Source of the DNA: an uncultured Eubacteriaceae bacterium
GTDB lineage: Bacteria > Bacillota > Clostridia > Lachnospirales > Lachnospiraceae
Assembly (NCBI GenBank): GCA_945938055.1
Contig: CAMEUH010000165.1
Span: 1-5,876 of the forward strand
Length of the DNA: 5,876 bases
Reading direction: 5' to 3'
The notes below the pieces were generated by a model. The model saw only the letters and a program-made list of their open reading frames with translations. It was not told the DNA's origin and made no database searches. A program made the position numbers and the translations under genes. Of this stretch, positions 1-5,037 are shown piece by piece (position 1 is the first letter of the stretch; each line of letters starts with the position of its first letter).

Positions 1-752
1 AAGAAGATTTCTCGGAATACCGTGACGAAATGATTATCAGTACCAAAGCCGGTTATTACGGTTGGGATGGACCTTACGGAGACTGGGGCAGCCGCAAATA
101 TCTTCTTGCAAGTCTTGACCGTAGTTTAAGAAACCTTGAGCTGGATTATGTTGACATCTTTTATCATCATCGCATGGACCCTGAGACTCCGCTGGAAGAG
201 ACCATGGGCGCCCTGGCACAAGCCGTTCAATCCGGAAAGGCCATTTATGCCGGACTTTCCAATTACAATGGTGAGACTCTGCTTCGTGCCTGCAAGATAC
301 TGGATGATTTAAAGGTTCCTTTTGTCATTAACCAGAACCGCTATTCCATTTTTGACCGTACCATTGAACAAAATGGATTAAAAGAAGCCGCAAAACAGTC
401 GGGCAAGGGAATTATCTGTTTCAGCCCTCTGGCGCAGGGACTTCTCTCCGATAAATACTTAAACGGCATTCCTGCAGACAGCCGCATTGCAACCGATAAC
501 CGTTTTCTTAAGGAATCTGCCCTTACCCCGGAAAAACTTCAAATGATACGAAAACTGAACGAACTGGCAATCAGCCGCGGACAAACACTTTCCCAGATGG
601 CACTTTCCTGGGTTCTAAAGGATGATGTCATTACCAGCGTCCTAATCGGTGCCTCCAAGCCATCTCAGATTATCGAAAACGCCGCCATAATCAACCACGC
701 AAAATTTACCGAAGCTGAGCTTTCGGAGATTGATGAAATCTGTGGTCTGTAG
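1..752 (+). CDS. Aldo/keto reductase, YghZ/Gpr type (5' end outside window)
   Basis: The reading frame is open from base 3 at the left edge (E-D-F-S-E-Y-R-D-E before the first Met at 30) and encodes 249 residues to a TAG stop, so the N-terminal part lies outside the window. It closely matches the E. coli YghZ/Gpr pattern of NADPH-dependent aldo/keto reductases (AKR14-like), known to reduce L-glyceraldehyde 3-phosphate and other aldehydes in the cytosol. Visible landmarks are the IISTKAGY strand with the catalytic Lys (residue 15 of the fragment), GSRKYLLASLD, YVDIFYHHRMD with the catalytic His (residue 56), SPLAQGLLSDKYLNGIP, and the late cofactor-binding SVLIGAS...QIIEN. The catalytic Asp and Tyr would be in the missing part. 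About 95 residues should be absent, judged from the usual 330-350 residue length. It is the only + strand gene and converges on the DUF2442-XRE gene. The family is clear; the exact substrate is not. Confidence 0.93.
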   Translation, partial: EDFSEYRDEMIISTKAGYYGWDGPYGDWGSRKYLLASLDRSLRNLELDYVDIFYHHRMDPETPLEETMGALAQAVQSGKAIYAGLSNYNGETLLRACKILDDLKVPFVINQNRYSIFDRTIEQNGLKEAAKQSGKGIICFSPLAQGLLSDKYLNGIPADSRIATDNRFLKESALTPEKLQMIRKLNELAISRGQTLSQMALSWVLKDDVITSVLIGASKPSQIIENAAIINHAKFTEAELSEIDEICGL

Positions 753-759
753 ATTTAAT

Positions 760-805
760 GATAAACCGGGCTTTGCTGCAACGCTACAGGCATGGTCCGG
801 TTATC
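760..805. other. Imperfect stem-loop between convergent genes
   Basis: An inverted repeat GATAAACCGG (760-769) / CCGGTTATC (797-805) pairs with a single bulged base, and a smaller inner hairpin can form in the 27-base loop on the - strand (CTGTA/TTGCAG with one G-T pair). It lies in the 78-base gap between the stops of the reductase (752) and the DUF2442-XRE gene (831). It could act as a weak two-way terminator, but neither side has a run of T, so it is not a canonical rho-independent terminator. No other terminator is visible for either gene. Confidence 0.35.
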
Positions 806-830
806 ATATTCCTCACGAGGTAAATGGAAA

Positions 831-1304
831 TCACTTTTTTGATACAAAATTGATCTGTAATTCCATTCCCAATCCTTCTGCCAGTCTTTTTAAGGTAGAT
901 AATGACGGATTTCCCAATCCCCGTTCAATTTTACTAATATCCGCCTGGTAAATTCCTGTTTTTTCTGCCAAATCCTTTTGCGTCAAATCTGCCCGTTCCC
1001 GTGCCAGTAATAGCTGATACGCCAGCAGATGATTCAAATCCGGACTCTGCTGCATTTCTATCAGTATTCCATCTTTCCAGATTGTCTCTGCATCCAAATC
1101 TAAATCATCATTCCATGATATTCCATATCCCCCCTGATCAACCATGACTTTTTCAAACAAATCCGTCTTCTTCTCAAAATCCTGAAACTGCGGAAATCTG
1201 TTAAAAAGCTGTTTCATGTCATATTGCTTAATCTCTCCGCCAAAAAAAGTAGCTTCAATTAAATAATTCTCTTTTGCAATCACTTGTTGAATTCGATGAG
1301 TCAT
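831..1304 (-). CDS. DUF2442 - XRE-family helix-turn-helix fusion, probable antitoxin and autorepressor
   Basis: This 157-residue protein has two parts. Residues about 8-80 match the DUF2442 pattern: a short beta-rich region with FFGGEIKQYDM, then FEKVMVDQGGYGISWNDDLDLDAETIW. Residues about 95-150 form a Cro/CI (XRE) helix-turn-helix with LTQKDLAEKTG as helices 1-2, IYQADISKIERG as the recognition part, and NPSLSTLKRLAEGLG. The start is the ATG at 1304, with GAGGTG (1310-1315) five bases upstream. The gene sits 14 bases downstream of the DUF4160 gene, so the two are almost certainly co-transcribed. DUF4160 and DUF2442 genes are commonly adjacent in bacteria and are suspected toxin-antitoxin-like pairs; the helix-turn-helix fits an antitoxin that also represses the operon. 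The likely binding site is the palindrome at 1611-1630. Toxin-antitoxin function is inferred; the domain calls are firm. Confidence 0.85.
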   Translation of the reverse strand: MTHRIQQVIAKENYLIEATFFGGEIKQYDMKQLFNRFPQFQDFEKKTDLFEKVMVDQGGYGISWNDDLDLDAETIWKDGILIEMQQSPDLNHLLAYQLLLARERADLTQKDLAEKTGIYQADISKIERGLGNPSLSTLKRLAEGLGMELQINFVSKK

Positions 1305-1318
1305 CTCGGCACCTCACT

Positions 1319-1576
1319 TTATGAATTAATTGGAGAAAGCATATTAAAATTCTGCGTTTCCCACATTTCTAATAATCGTTCCCTATAATATTGAATAAAT
1401 TCCTTTATCATCTGCTGTTCTTTTAGCGGAAGATCCCCTTCAAACATCTCCCCATCTACCAGCGAAAACAAACCAATATACTCGCCGTAAATTGCATGAA
1501 TGTGTGGTGGATTATGTTCCTTCTGCCGTAAATACATCTTAATTGTAATGCCAAAAAATCTGGAAATAACAGGCAT
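1319..1576 (-). CDS. DUF4160 small protein, candidate toxin partner
   Basis: This 85-residue protein is of normal length for DUF4160. It opens with the family's typical MPVISRFFGITIKMYLRQKEH, and has the HNPPHIHAIYGEY motif at residues 21-33 (His21, Pro23, Pro24, His25, His27), followed by a GDLP turn (48-51) and a helical tail, YYRERLLEMWETQN. There is no signal peptide or membrane segment, so it should be cytosolic. The ATG at 1576 has GAGGGTGA about five bases upstream. It is the first gene of a two-gene unit with the DUF2442-XRE gene and is driven by the promoter at 1608-1636. The clustered histidines could bind metal or form an active site, but no biochemical activity is established that I can name. 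A toxin role is suggested only by size, pairing with an XRE-fused partner and the autoregulated-looking promoter. The putative toxin precedes the antitoxin, the reverse of the most common order. Confidence 0.85.
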   Translation of the reverse strand: MPVISRFFGITIKMYLRQKEHNPPHIHAIYGEYIGLFSLVDGEMFEGDLPLKEQQMIKEFIQYYRERLLEMWETQNFNMLSPINS

Positions 1577-1607
1577 TCTTTCACCCTCTCTACTTTGCTT
1601 TTCTTTT

Positions 1608-1636
1608 ATGATATAGGATATATCCTATATTGTCAA
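1608..1636 (-). promoter_or_regulatory. Promoter of the DUF4160/DUF2442-XRE operon
   Basis: Read on the - strand there is a perfect -35 box TTGACA (1631-1636), a 17-base spacer and a -10 box TATCAT (1608-1613, five of six matches to TATAAT). Transcription should start near 1601, giving a leader of about 25 bases before the ATG at 1576. The spacer is filled by the palindromic operator. Confidence 0.8.
1611..1630. promoter_or_regulatory. Perfect 20-bp palindromic operator
   Basis: ATATAGGATA followed directly by TATCCTATAT is a perfect 10+10 inverted repeat. It occupies the whole spacer and half the -10 box of the DUF4160 promoter, so a bound dimer would block RNA polymerase. The XRE domain encoded by the second gene of the operon is the obvious candidate ligand; that link is inferred from position and symmetry. 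Confidence 0.75.
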
Positions 1637-1648
1637 GCATTTTTTACC

Positions 1649-1686
1649 AAAAAACCGGACAATACCAAAACAGTATTGCCCGGTTT
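1649..1686 (-). terminator. Rho-independent terminator of the gntR-ABC operon
   Basis: On the - strand a 14-bp stem (arms 1673-1686 and 1652-1665, with one G-U pair) encloses a 7-base loop and runs into six T residues (1654 to 1649). It lies about 40 bases after the permease stop. The -35 box of the next unit starts 12 bases beyond the T run. On the + strand there is no T tract, so it acts in one direction only. Confidence 0.88.
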
Positions 1687-1724
1687 CATCATTAAACTTT
1701 TATTCTAAGGATACTCTGCCCGTC

Positions 1725-2501
1725 CTACAGACTTACTGCCTTATCCAAAAGGAATGAGCATCCAAATACACTTGCTACCACAATTACCGCATTATAAAGC
1801 AATTGTGGAACCATAAAGCGGATAATATTAATTACATCATCACTTGCGGCTGCCACAAACATATTATTGTGGATAAACCGATTATCAATCCAGTTAACAA
1901 GCACCATCAGCAGCACAAATAATACAATACCGATAAATCCTTTCCATCTGCTGTTCTGCAGGAAAGTCGCTGCAAGTGTAACTGCCAGATATGCAATGGC
2001 AACAACCGAGAAAAAGCTTAGCACAAAAGATATTACTTCTAACAATACCGCAATCCATACATGGGATAGATTCACGCCAAAACTGCGTGCCAGTTCTTTT
2101 ACAATTTCAATAATTCCGAATTTCTCATCTGCCATTATGTAAAACAGCTTAATATCAAGGATTGCAAGGCTTCCCAGAATCAAAAACACTGCACATCCTA
2201 ACACCAGAATATACAATAATTTGGAAACAATAATCTTAAGCGAAGAATTCGGTGTCATAAAAATCAAATAACTGGTCTTTGAATTTAGTTCCTTCTGATA
2301 ATTTGTAATTCCGAGAATAAATACCATAAAGAAACAAACCATTGTTGCTATCACCAGAAAACCTGCTGCCATTCCCATATGTTCAAGCTTTCCTAATCCA
2401 TTACTAATGAGAAAATATAATTCCAGCCCTGCCACCAGAAGAATCAGCCCCAATAGGATTCCTCTGTTCTTTTTATATTCATATTTCATTAATTTCAACA
2501 T
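1725..2501 (-). CDS. ABC-2-like transporter permease subunit
   Basis: This is a 258-residue integral membrane protein with six predicted hydrophobic segments, at about residues 14-33, 44-66, 93-117, 148-178, 187-204 and 233-253. The N-terminus MLKLMKYEYKKN is typical of ABC-2-type permeases, in which a short amphipathic cytoplasmic helix precedes the first span. It presumably pairs as a dimer with the ATPase encoded just upstream to form an exporter or membrane-stress transporter; the substrate cannot be read from the sequence. The start is placed at the ATG at 2501, not at the GTG at 2510. That GTG is part of the Shine-Dalgarno AAGGGGTG (2508-2515), whereas the ATG lies six bases after it. 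The ribosome site overlaps the TAA stop of the ATPase, which suggests translational coupling. A strong terminator follows the gene, making it the last gene of the gntR operon. Confidence 0.87.
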   Translation of the reverse strand: MLKLMKYEYKKNRGILLGLILLVAGLELYFLISNGLGKLEHMGMAAGFLVIATMVCFFMVFILGITNYQKELNSKTSYLIFMTPNSSLKIIVSKLLYILVLGCAVFLILGSLAILDIKLFYIMADEKFGIIEIVKELARSFGVNLSHVWIAVLLEVISFVLSFFSVVAIAYLAVTLAATFLQNSRWKGFIGIVLFVLLMVLVNWIDNRFIHNNMFVAAASDDVINIIRFMVPQLLYNAVIVVASVFGCSFLLDKAVSL

Positions 2502-2507
2502 ACGTTT

Positions 2508-2515
2508 CACCCCTT
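2508..2515 (-). promoter_or_regulatory. Shine-Dalgarno that fixes the permease start
   Basis: AAGGGGTG on the - strand overlaps the last bases of the ATPase stop codon and ends six bases before the ATG at 2501. The in-frame GTG at 2508-2510 is inside this site and cannot be a start using it, so the ATG at 2501 is preferred. Confidence 0.8.
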
Positions 2516-3200
2516 AAGCATAGATTTCCTTATAAATGTCTACAATGGATTTACCGGATTCTTCCCTCAGTGCCTCCGCATCACCCATTCGCTCCACCTC
2601 TCCATTTTTAATAAAAATGGCATAGTCGATAATTTTTTCCAGTTCATCTACCAGATGGCTGGACATCACAATCGCCTTGTCCTGACCCGCACACAGAATA
2701 ATGGAATTAATAATCTGCTCCCTTGCAATAATGTCAATCCCGTTCAGCGGTTCATCCAGCATGATAAGCTTTGCATCCCTTGCCAGTGTCACGGCCAGTT
2801 TTAATTTTGCCATCATTCCGGAAGACATCTTGCTAACCTTATCCTGGTGGGACAGATTCATCTTCTCCATCAGTTCATAAAAACGTTCCATGGAAAAATC
2901 TTCAAAAAAGTCCTGATAATAAAGACCTACATCCTTACAGTTCATGTACGGATAAAAATAGCTCTCTGTCGGCATATAAGCTATTTTCTTCTTGCTCTCC
3001 ACTCCAACCGGACTTCCCTCCATCAAAATCCTTCCGCTTGTTGGTTTAATCAGTCCTGCCACCATTTTCATGAAAGTAGTCTTACCACTTCCGTTTGGTC
3101 CCAGCAGTGCATAAATTCTTCCCGGTTCAATTTCCAGCGAAATATTCTCTACCGCGGTAACCGTCATATACTTCTTAACCAGATTTTCACACGTTAACAT
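2514..3200 (-). CDS. ABC transporter ATP-binding protein (YtrB-like)
   Basis: This 228-residue cytoplasmic ATPase has a full ABC motif set. Walker A is GPNGSGKTT (34-42). Walker B is LIMLDEP (145-151) with catalytic Glu150. The D-loop is LNGID (152-156) and the switch His182 lies in SSHLVDE. The signature is divergent, SSGMM (126-130) in place of LSGGQ, and the usual Q-loop glutamine is absent: the stretch reads YMPTES (75-80). Both features are seen in single-pair exporters of the YtrB/BcrA sort. The ATG at 3200 has AAAGGGG (3208-3214) seven bases upstream. The stop of gntR lies three bases before the start, so translation is probably coupled. It should energise the permease encoded downstream. 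Family relatives next to YtrA-type regulators respond to cell-wall-active antibiotics or membrane stress; that role is inferred here from gene order. The dead paralogue at 3719-4339 resembles this protein closely. Confidence 0.93.
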   Translation of the reverse strand: MLTCENLVKKYMTVTAVENISLEIEPGRIYALLGPNGSGKTTFMKMVAGLIKPTSGRILMEGSPVGVESKKKIAYMPTESYFYPYMNCKDVGLYYQDFFEDFSMERFYELMEKMNLSHQDKVSKMSSGMMAKLKLAVTLARDAKLIMLDEPLNGIDIIAREQIINSIILCAGQDKAIVMSSHLVDELEKIIDYAIFIKNGEVERMGDAEALREESGKSIVDIYKEIYA

Positions 3201-3203
3201 ATG

Positions 3204-3563
3204 TTATCCCCTTTCAAAATAATCCTCAATCGCCCTTATCATTGTTTCCTTCGTGTACCCGAGTTCCTTCATCCCAAGTACAAACTCCTCTATCGGACCC
3301 TGTGTTATCTCTTCCTTCATGCTTTCGTACTTTTCTTCATCTTCGGTAACAAATGTCCCCAGACCGCGTCTGGTAAAACAAATTCCTTCCAGCTCCATCT
3401 CATTATAAATCCGCACTGCCGTATTCGGGTTAATCTGATACTTTACAGCAAGTTCCCTGGTGGATGGAAGCTTTTCTCCCAATGCAATCTGCCTGCACAC
3501 AATTTGCTTCTTAATATCATTCATTACCTGTAAATAAATTGGTACGTTAGCTTTAAAATCCAC
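3204..3563 (-). CDS. GntR-family transcriptional regulator, YtrA subfamily
   Basis: This protein has 119 residues: an N-terminal winged helix-turn-helix (about 8-75) and only a short helical tail (about 80-118). That is the size and layout of the YtrA subfamily, which lacks the large ligand-binding domain of other GntR proteins. Diagnostic stretches are VPIYLQVMNDIKKQIV, GEKLPSTRELAVKYQINPNTAVRIYNEME and a wing LEGICFTRRGLGTFV. The start is the GTG at 3563, with AAAGGAG (3571-3577) seven bases upstream; no better start is near. It is the first gene of the operon with the ABC ATPase and permease, and YtrA-type proteins typically repress their own ABC operon until an envelope signal is sensed. 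The probable operator is the dyad at 3607-3626. The family is clear; the inducing signal is unknown. Confidence 0.93.
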   Translation of the reverse strand: MDFKANVPIYLQVMNDIKKQIVCRQIALGEKLPSTRELAVKYQINPNTAVRIYNEMELEGICFTRRGLGTFVTEDEEKYESMKEEITQGPIEEFVLGMKELGYTKETMIRAIEDYFERG

Positions 3564-3606
3564 GCTCCTGCTCCTTTCCTTCGTAATTCCAGCATATGTG
3601 TTCTGC

Positions 3607-3626
3607 TGTTCTAGTTAGATAGTACA
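3607..3626. promoter_or_regulatory. Probable YtrA/GntR operator
   Basis: TGTTCTAGTTAGATAGTACA is an imperfect 20-bp dyad of the form TGTnCTA-N6-TAGnACA (read on the - strand), with six of seven arm positions symmetric. It covers the -10 box of the gntR promoter and the bases just downstream. An overlapping shorter repeat ATAGT-AC-ACTAT lies at 3619-3630. Its position fits autorepression by the GntR protein. Confidence 0.65.
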
Positions 3627-3647
3627 CTATTAAAATATTTTTGTCAA
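3619..3647 (-). promoter_or_regulatory. Promoter of the gntR-ABC operon
   Basis: On the - strand there is a perfect -35 box TTGACA (3642-3647), a 17-base A/T-rich spacer and a -10 box TACTAT (3619-3624, four of six matches). Transcription should start near 3612, giving a leader of roughly 50 bases to the GTG at 3563. Confidence 0.72.
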
Positions 3648-3657
3648 CAGTTTTTGC

Positions 3658-3701
3658 AAAAAAATAAAACCCACATACGAAGGACATCGCATGTGGGTTT
3701 T
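3658..3701 (-). terminator. Rho-independent terminator after the ABC-like pseudo-ATPase gene
   Basis: On the - strand the arms at 3687-3701 and 3666-3680 pair almost perfectly (ACCCACATGCGA with TCGTATGTGGGT, one G-U pair) around a 6-base loop. They are followed by TTTTATTTTTTT (3669 to 3658). It begins 17 bases after the TAG at 3719. It isolates the pseudo-ATPase gene from the gntR operon, whose -35 box starts about 10 bases further on. Confidence 0.92.
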
Positions 3702-3718
3702 TGTCATATACATTTTGT

Positions 3719-4339
3719 CTATGCAAAACTCTCGTTCATCTTCTTTGCCATGGTAACCGAAATAACCGGTAAATCTCCGGCATGTTCTACTGCATAGTTA
3801 ATCATCTGGTCAACCTCATCAACGTTATGGCATTGAATTGCAATGGTATTAGCCGCAATCGCCCAGGAAAAAATTACCTTAAGAATCTGTTCCCTTGCCG
3901 TGGAATTCATTCCCTTAAATGGGTTATCCAGCATATATACACGGCTGTTTCTGGACAGCGTAACCGCAATCTTTAACTTCTGCAATGCCACATCCGACAT
4001 CTTCTCAATCGGCTGTTCCTTATCAAATTTAAGATATTCCATGATTTCATTAAATCTGTCTCGTGAAAAATCAGTAAATGTTTCTTCAAAGTTCTTTCCA
4101 GCCTGTTCATATGTCATATACCCCTGAAAATAACTATCTGCCGGCATATTTACTACATTTTTCATTGGAATTGATGATTCTGACGCTTCTCCCTTGACAG
4201 CTGCCATCTTCGCAAATTCCGCTGGACCTTTCTTCGTACTGCCAAGGATTGCATACACGTTCGTATCACCTAACTTCACAGCATTACCGCCGTTCACCTT
4301 TGACATCAACATTTTCTTTGCCAAACCTGTCATAAGCAT
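3719..4339 (-). CDS. Catalytically dead ABC ATPase-like protein (pseudo-ATPase)
   Basis: This intact 206-residue protein aligns along its length with the ABC ATPase at 2514-3200. By hand count 45 of 115 ungapped residues are identical from the YF.GYM stretch to INYAV, and shared blocks include KLKIAVTL, MLD.P and AREQI. The nucleotide-binding residues are gone. Walker A reads GSTKKGPAEF (33-42), with Pro and Ala in place of the Lys and Thr. The signature reads SDVAL (115-119) in place of SSGMM. Walker B keeps Asp138 but has Asn139 for the catalytic Glu, and the D-loop Asp is Asn. Only the switch His171 remains. Ten residues are missing after Walker A, and the C-terminus is shorter by about 20. 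ATP binding and hydrolysis are therefore unlikely. It has no membrane segment. The start is the ATG at 4339, six bases after GGGGAGGTG; the GTG at 4348 lies inside that site. With its own promoter and terminator it appears expressed, perhaps as a regulatory or decoy partner of the neighbouring transporter; that role is inferred. Confidence 0.85.
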   Translation of the reverse strand: MLMTGLAKKMLMSKVNGGNAVKLGDTNVYAILGSTKKGPAEFAKMAAVKGEASESSIPMKNVVNMPADSYFQGYMTYEQAGKNFEETFTDFSRDRFNEIMEYLKFDKEQPIEKMSDVALQKLKIAVTLSRNSRVYMLDNPFKGMNSTAREQILKVIFSWAIAANTIAIQCHNVDEVDQMINYAVEHAGDLPVISVTMAKKMNESFA

Positions 4340-4345
4340 ATGCAA

Positions 4346-4354
4346 CACCTCCCC
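4346..4354 (-). promoter_or_regulatory. Strong Shine-Dalgarno that fixes the pseudo-ATPase start
   Basis: GGGGAGGTG on the - strand is close to the full anti-16S complement and ends six bases before the ATG at 4339. The in-frame GTG at 4346-4348 is the end of this site, so the three extra N-terminal codons from 4348 are rejected. Confidence 0.85.
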
Positions 4355-4366
4355 TTTTCTAATTTT

Positions 4367-4395
4367 ATTGTACTCCCTTTCATTTTACTATTCAA
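4367..4395 (-). promoter_or_regulatory. Promoter of the pseudo-ATPase gene
   Basis: On the - strand there is a -35 box TTGAAT (4390-4395, four of six), a 17-base spacer and a -10 box TACAAT (4367-4372, five of six). Upstream (4396-4436) lies a run of A tracts that could act as an UP element. The start would be near 4360, leaving a leader of about 20 bases. No terminator hairpin is visible between greA and this gene, so read-through from greA is also possible. Confidence 0.6.
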
Positions 4396-4436
4396 GGGTA
4401 ATTGTATTTAAATTTTACTTTTTTTACTTTATTTTC

Positions 4437-4940
4437 TTAATATTCACGAATAGTATCATTACTGTCATCAATATTTTTGATAATATTTTTAATTACCACA
4501 TAATATCCATTCGACTCACTTACCTTTACATAAACCCGGTCACCCTTCTTGTGTCCCATGACTGCCCTTCCAATCGGTGACTCAATACTGATGTAATTAT
4601 TCAGGGAATTTCCGCGGATACTTGTAACAATCTTATAGGTTTCCGTCTCGTCATCATCCTCAAAATATACTTCTACTTCATTATTGATTCCTACTTCGTC
4701 CGCCTTCGAACTGTCCTGCACAATTTCCGCAGTTTTCAGCATTTTTTCCAGATAATGGATTCTTCCCTCATTTTTGTTCTTATCCCTTTTTGCCGCATAA
4801 TATTCAAAATTTTCACTCAAATCCCCCTGTGCCCGTGCCTCCTTTACCGCTTCGATAGCCTCTTTACGAACGACAAGTTTACGATGTTCAATCTCTGCCT
4901 GAATTTTTTTTACGTCATTTTCCGTAAGTCTTTCTCTCAT
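4437..4940 (-). CDS. greA: GreA/GreB-family transcription elongation (transcript cleavage) factor
   Basis: This 167-residue protein rescues backtracked RNA polymerase by stimulating cleavage of the nascent RNA. The N-terminal coiled coil (about 5-75) carries the tip motif ARAQGDLSENFEYYAAK. Its acidic Asp40 and Glu43 correspond to the Mg-coordinating tip residues of E. coli GreA. EGRI and YLEKML follow on the second helix. The C-terminal FKBP-like domain (about 85-155) ends with the family hallmark SIESPIGRAVMGHKKGDRVYVKV. The length is slightly above the usual 158 because of an acidic insert (EDDDETETY) and a polar tail. The ATG at 4940 is chosen as start: AAGGAAGGGTG lies five bases upstream and the protein then starts as family members do. 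The in-frame TTG at 4970 would place that site inside the gene. Some Clostridia carry more than one GreA paralogue, so this may not be the main one. A promoter (5009-5037) and a hairpin (4975-4997) precede it. Confidence 0.92.
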   Translation of the reverse strand: MRERLTENDVKKIQAEIEHRKLVVRKEAIEAVKEARAQGDLSENFEYYAAKRDKNKNEGRIHYLEKMLKTAEIVQDSSKADEVGINNEVEVYFEDDDETETYKIVTSIRGNSLNNYISIESPIGRAVMGHKKGDRVYVKVSESNGYYVVIKNIIKNIDDSNDTIREY

Positions 4941-4967
4941 GACTACACCCTTCCTTATCTCATTAAA

Positions 4968-4997
4968 CAAACAAAAGACCCGTAAGATACGAGTCTT
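4968..4997 (-). terminator. Terminator hairpin between the kinase gene and greA
   Basis: On the - strand a 10-bp stem AAGACTCGTA / TACGGGTCTT (arms 4988-4997 and 4975-4984, one G-U pair) closes a three-base TCT loop and runs into a T-rich tract, TTTTGTTTGTTT. It would end transcription from the histidine kinase gene (stop at 5021). It also lies downstream of the promoter at 5009-5037, so it sits in the leader of any greA transcript from that promoter. Confidence 0.75.
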
Positions 4998-5008
4998 AAG
5001 ACAAATAT

Positions 5009-5037
5009 ATTATAGCATTTTTACCTGGGAAAGACAA
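5009..5037 (-). promoter_or_regulatory. Probable extended -10 promoter for greA
   Basis: On the - strand TGCTATAAT gives a perfect -10 box (5009-5014) with the TG extension. TTGTCT (5032-5037, four of six matches to TTGACA) lies 17 bases upstream, inside the last codons of the kinase gene. Transcription should start near 5002, only about five bases before the hairpin at 4975-4997, with greA beginning at 4940. Confidence 0.65.

Noticed and set aside
811..820. CCTCACGAGG short hairpin after the reductase
   Set aside because: It has only four base pairs and no T tract, too weak for a terminator.
730..951. A + strand frame of 73 codons overlapping the reductase end and the DUF2442-XRE gene
   Set aside because: It is antisense to a clear domain-bearing gene, has no ribosome site of quality, and resembles no family.
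3651..3662. TTTTTGCAAAAA, a perfect 12-bp palindrome between the terminator T run and the gntR -35 box
   Set aside because: It is made of homopolymer tracts already explained by the terminator T run and could easily arise by chance.
3719..4339. Calling the ABC-like gene a pseudogene
   Set aside because: There is no stop or frameshift, and expression signals are complete on both sides; only the catalytic motifs are lost.
4369..4374. TGTACT, a half-site like the YtrA-type operator, at the pseudo-ATPase promoter
   Set aside because: The matching half-site at the right spacing is absent, so shared control by the GntR protein is not supported.
4941..4970. A longer greA start at the TTG at 4970 (ten extra residues)
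   Set aside because: The extension would contain the ribosome site AAGGAAGGGTG, and family members begin close to the ATG at 4940.
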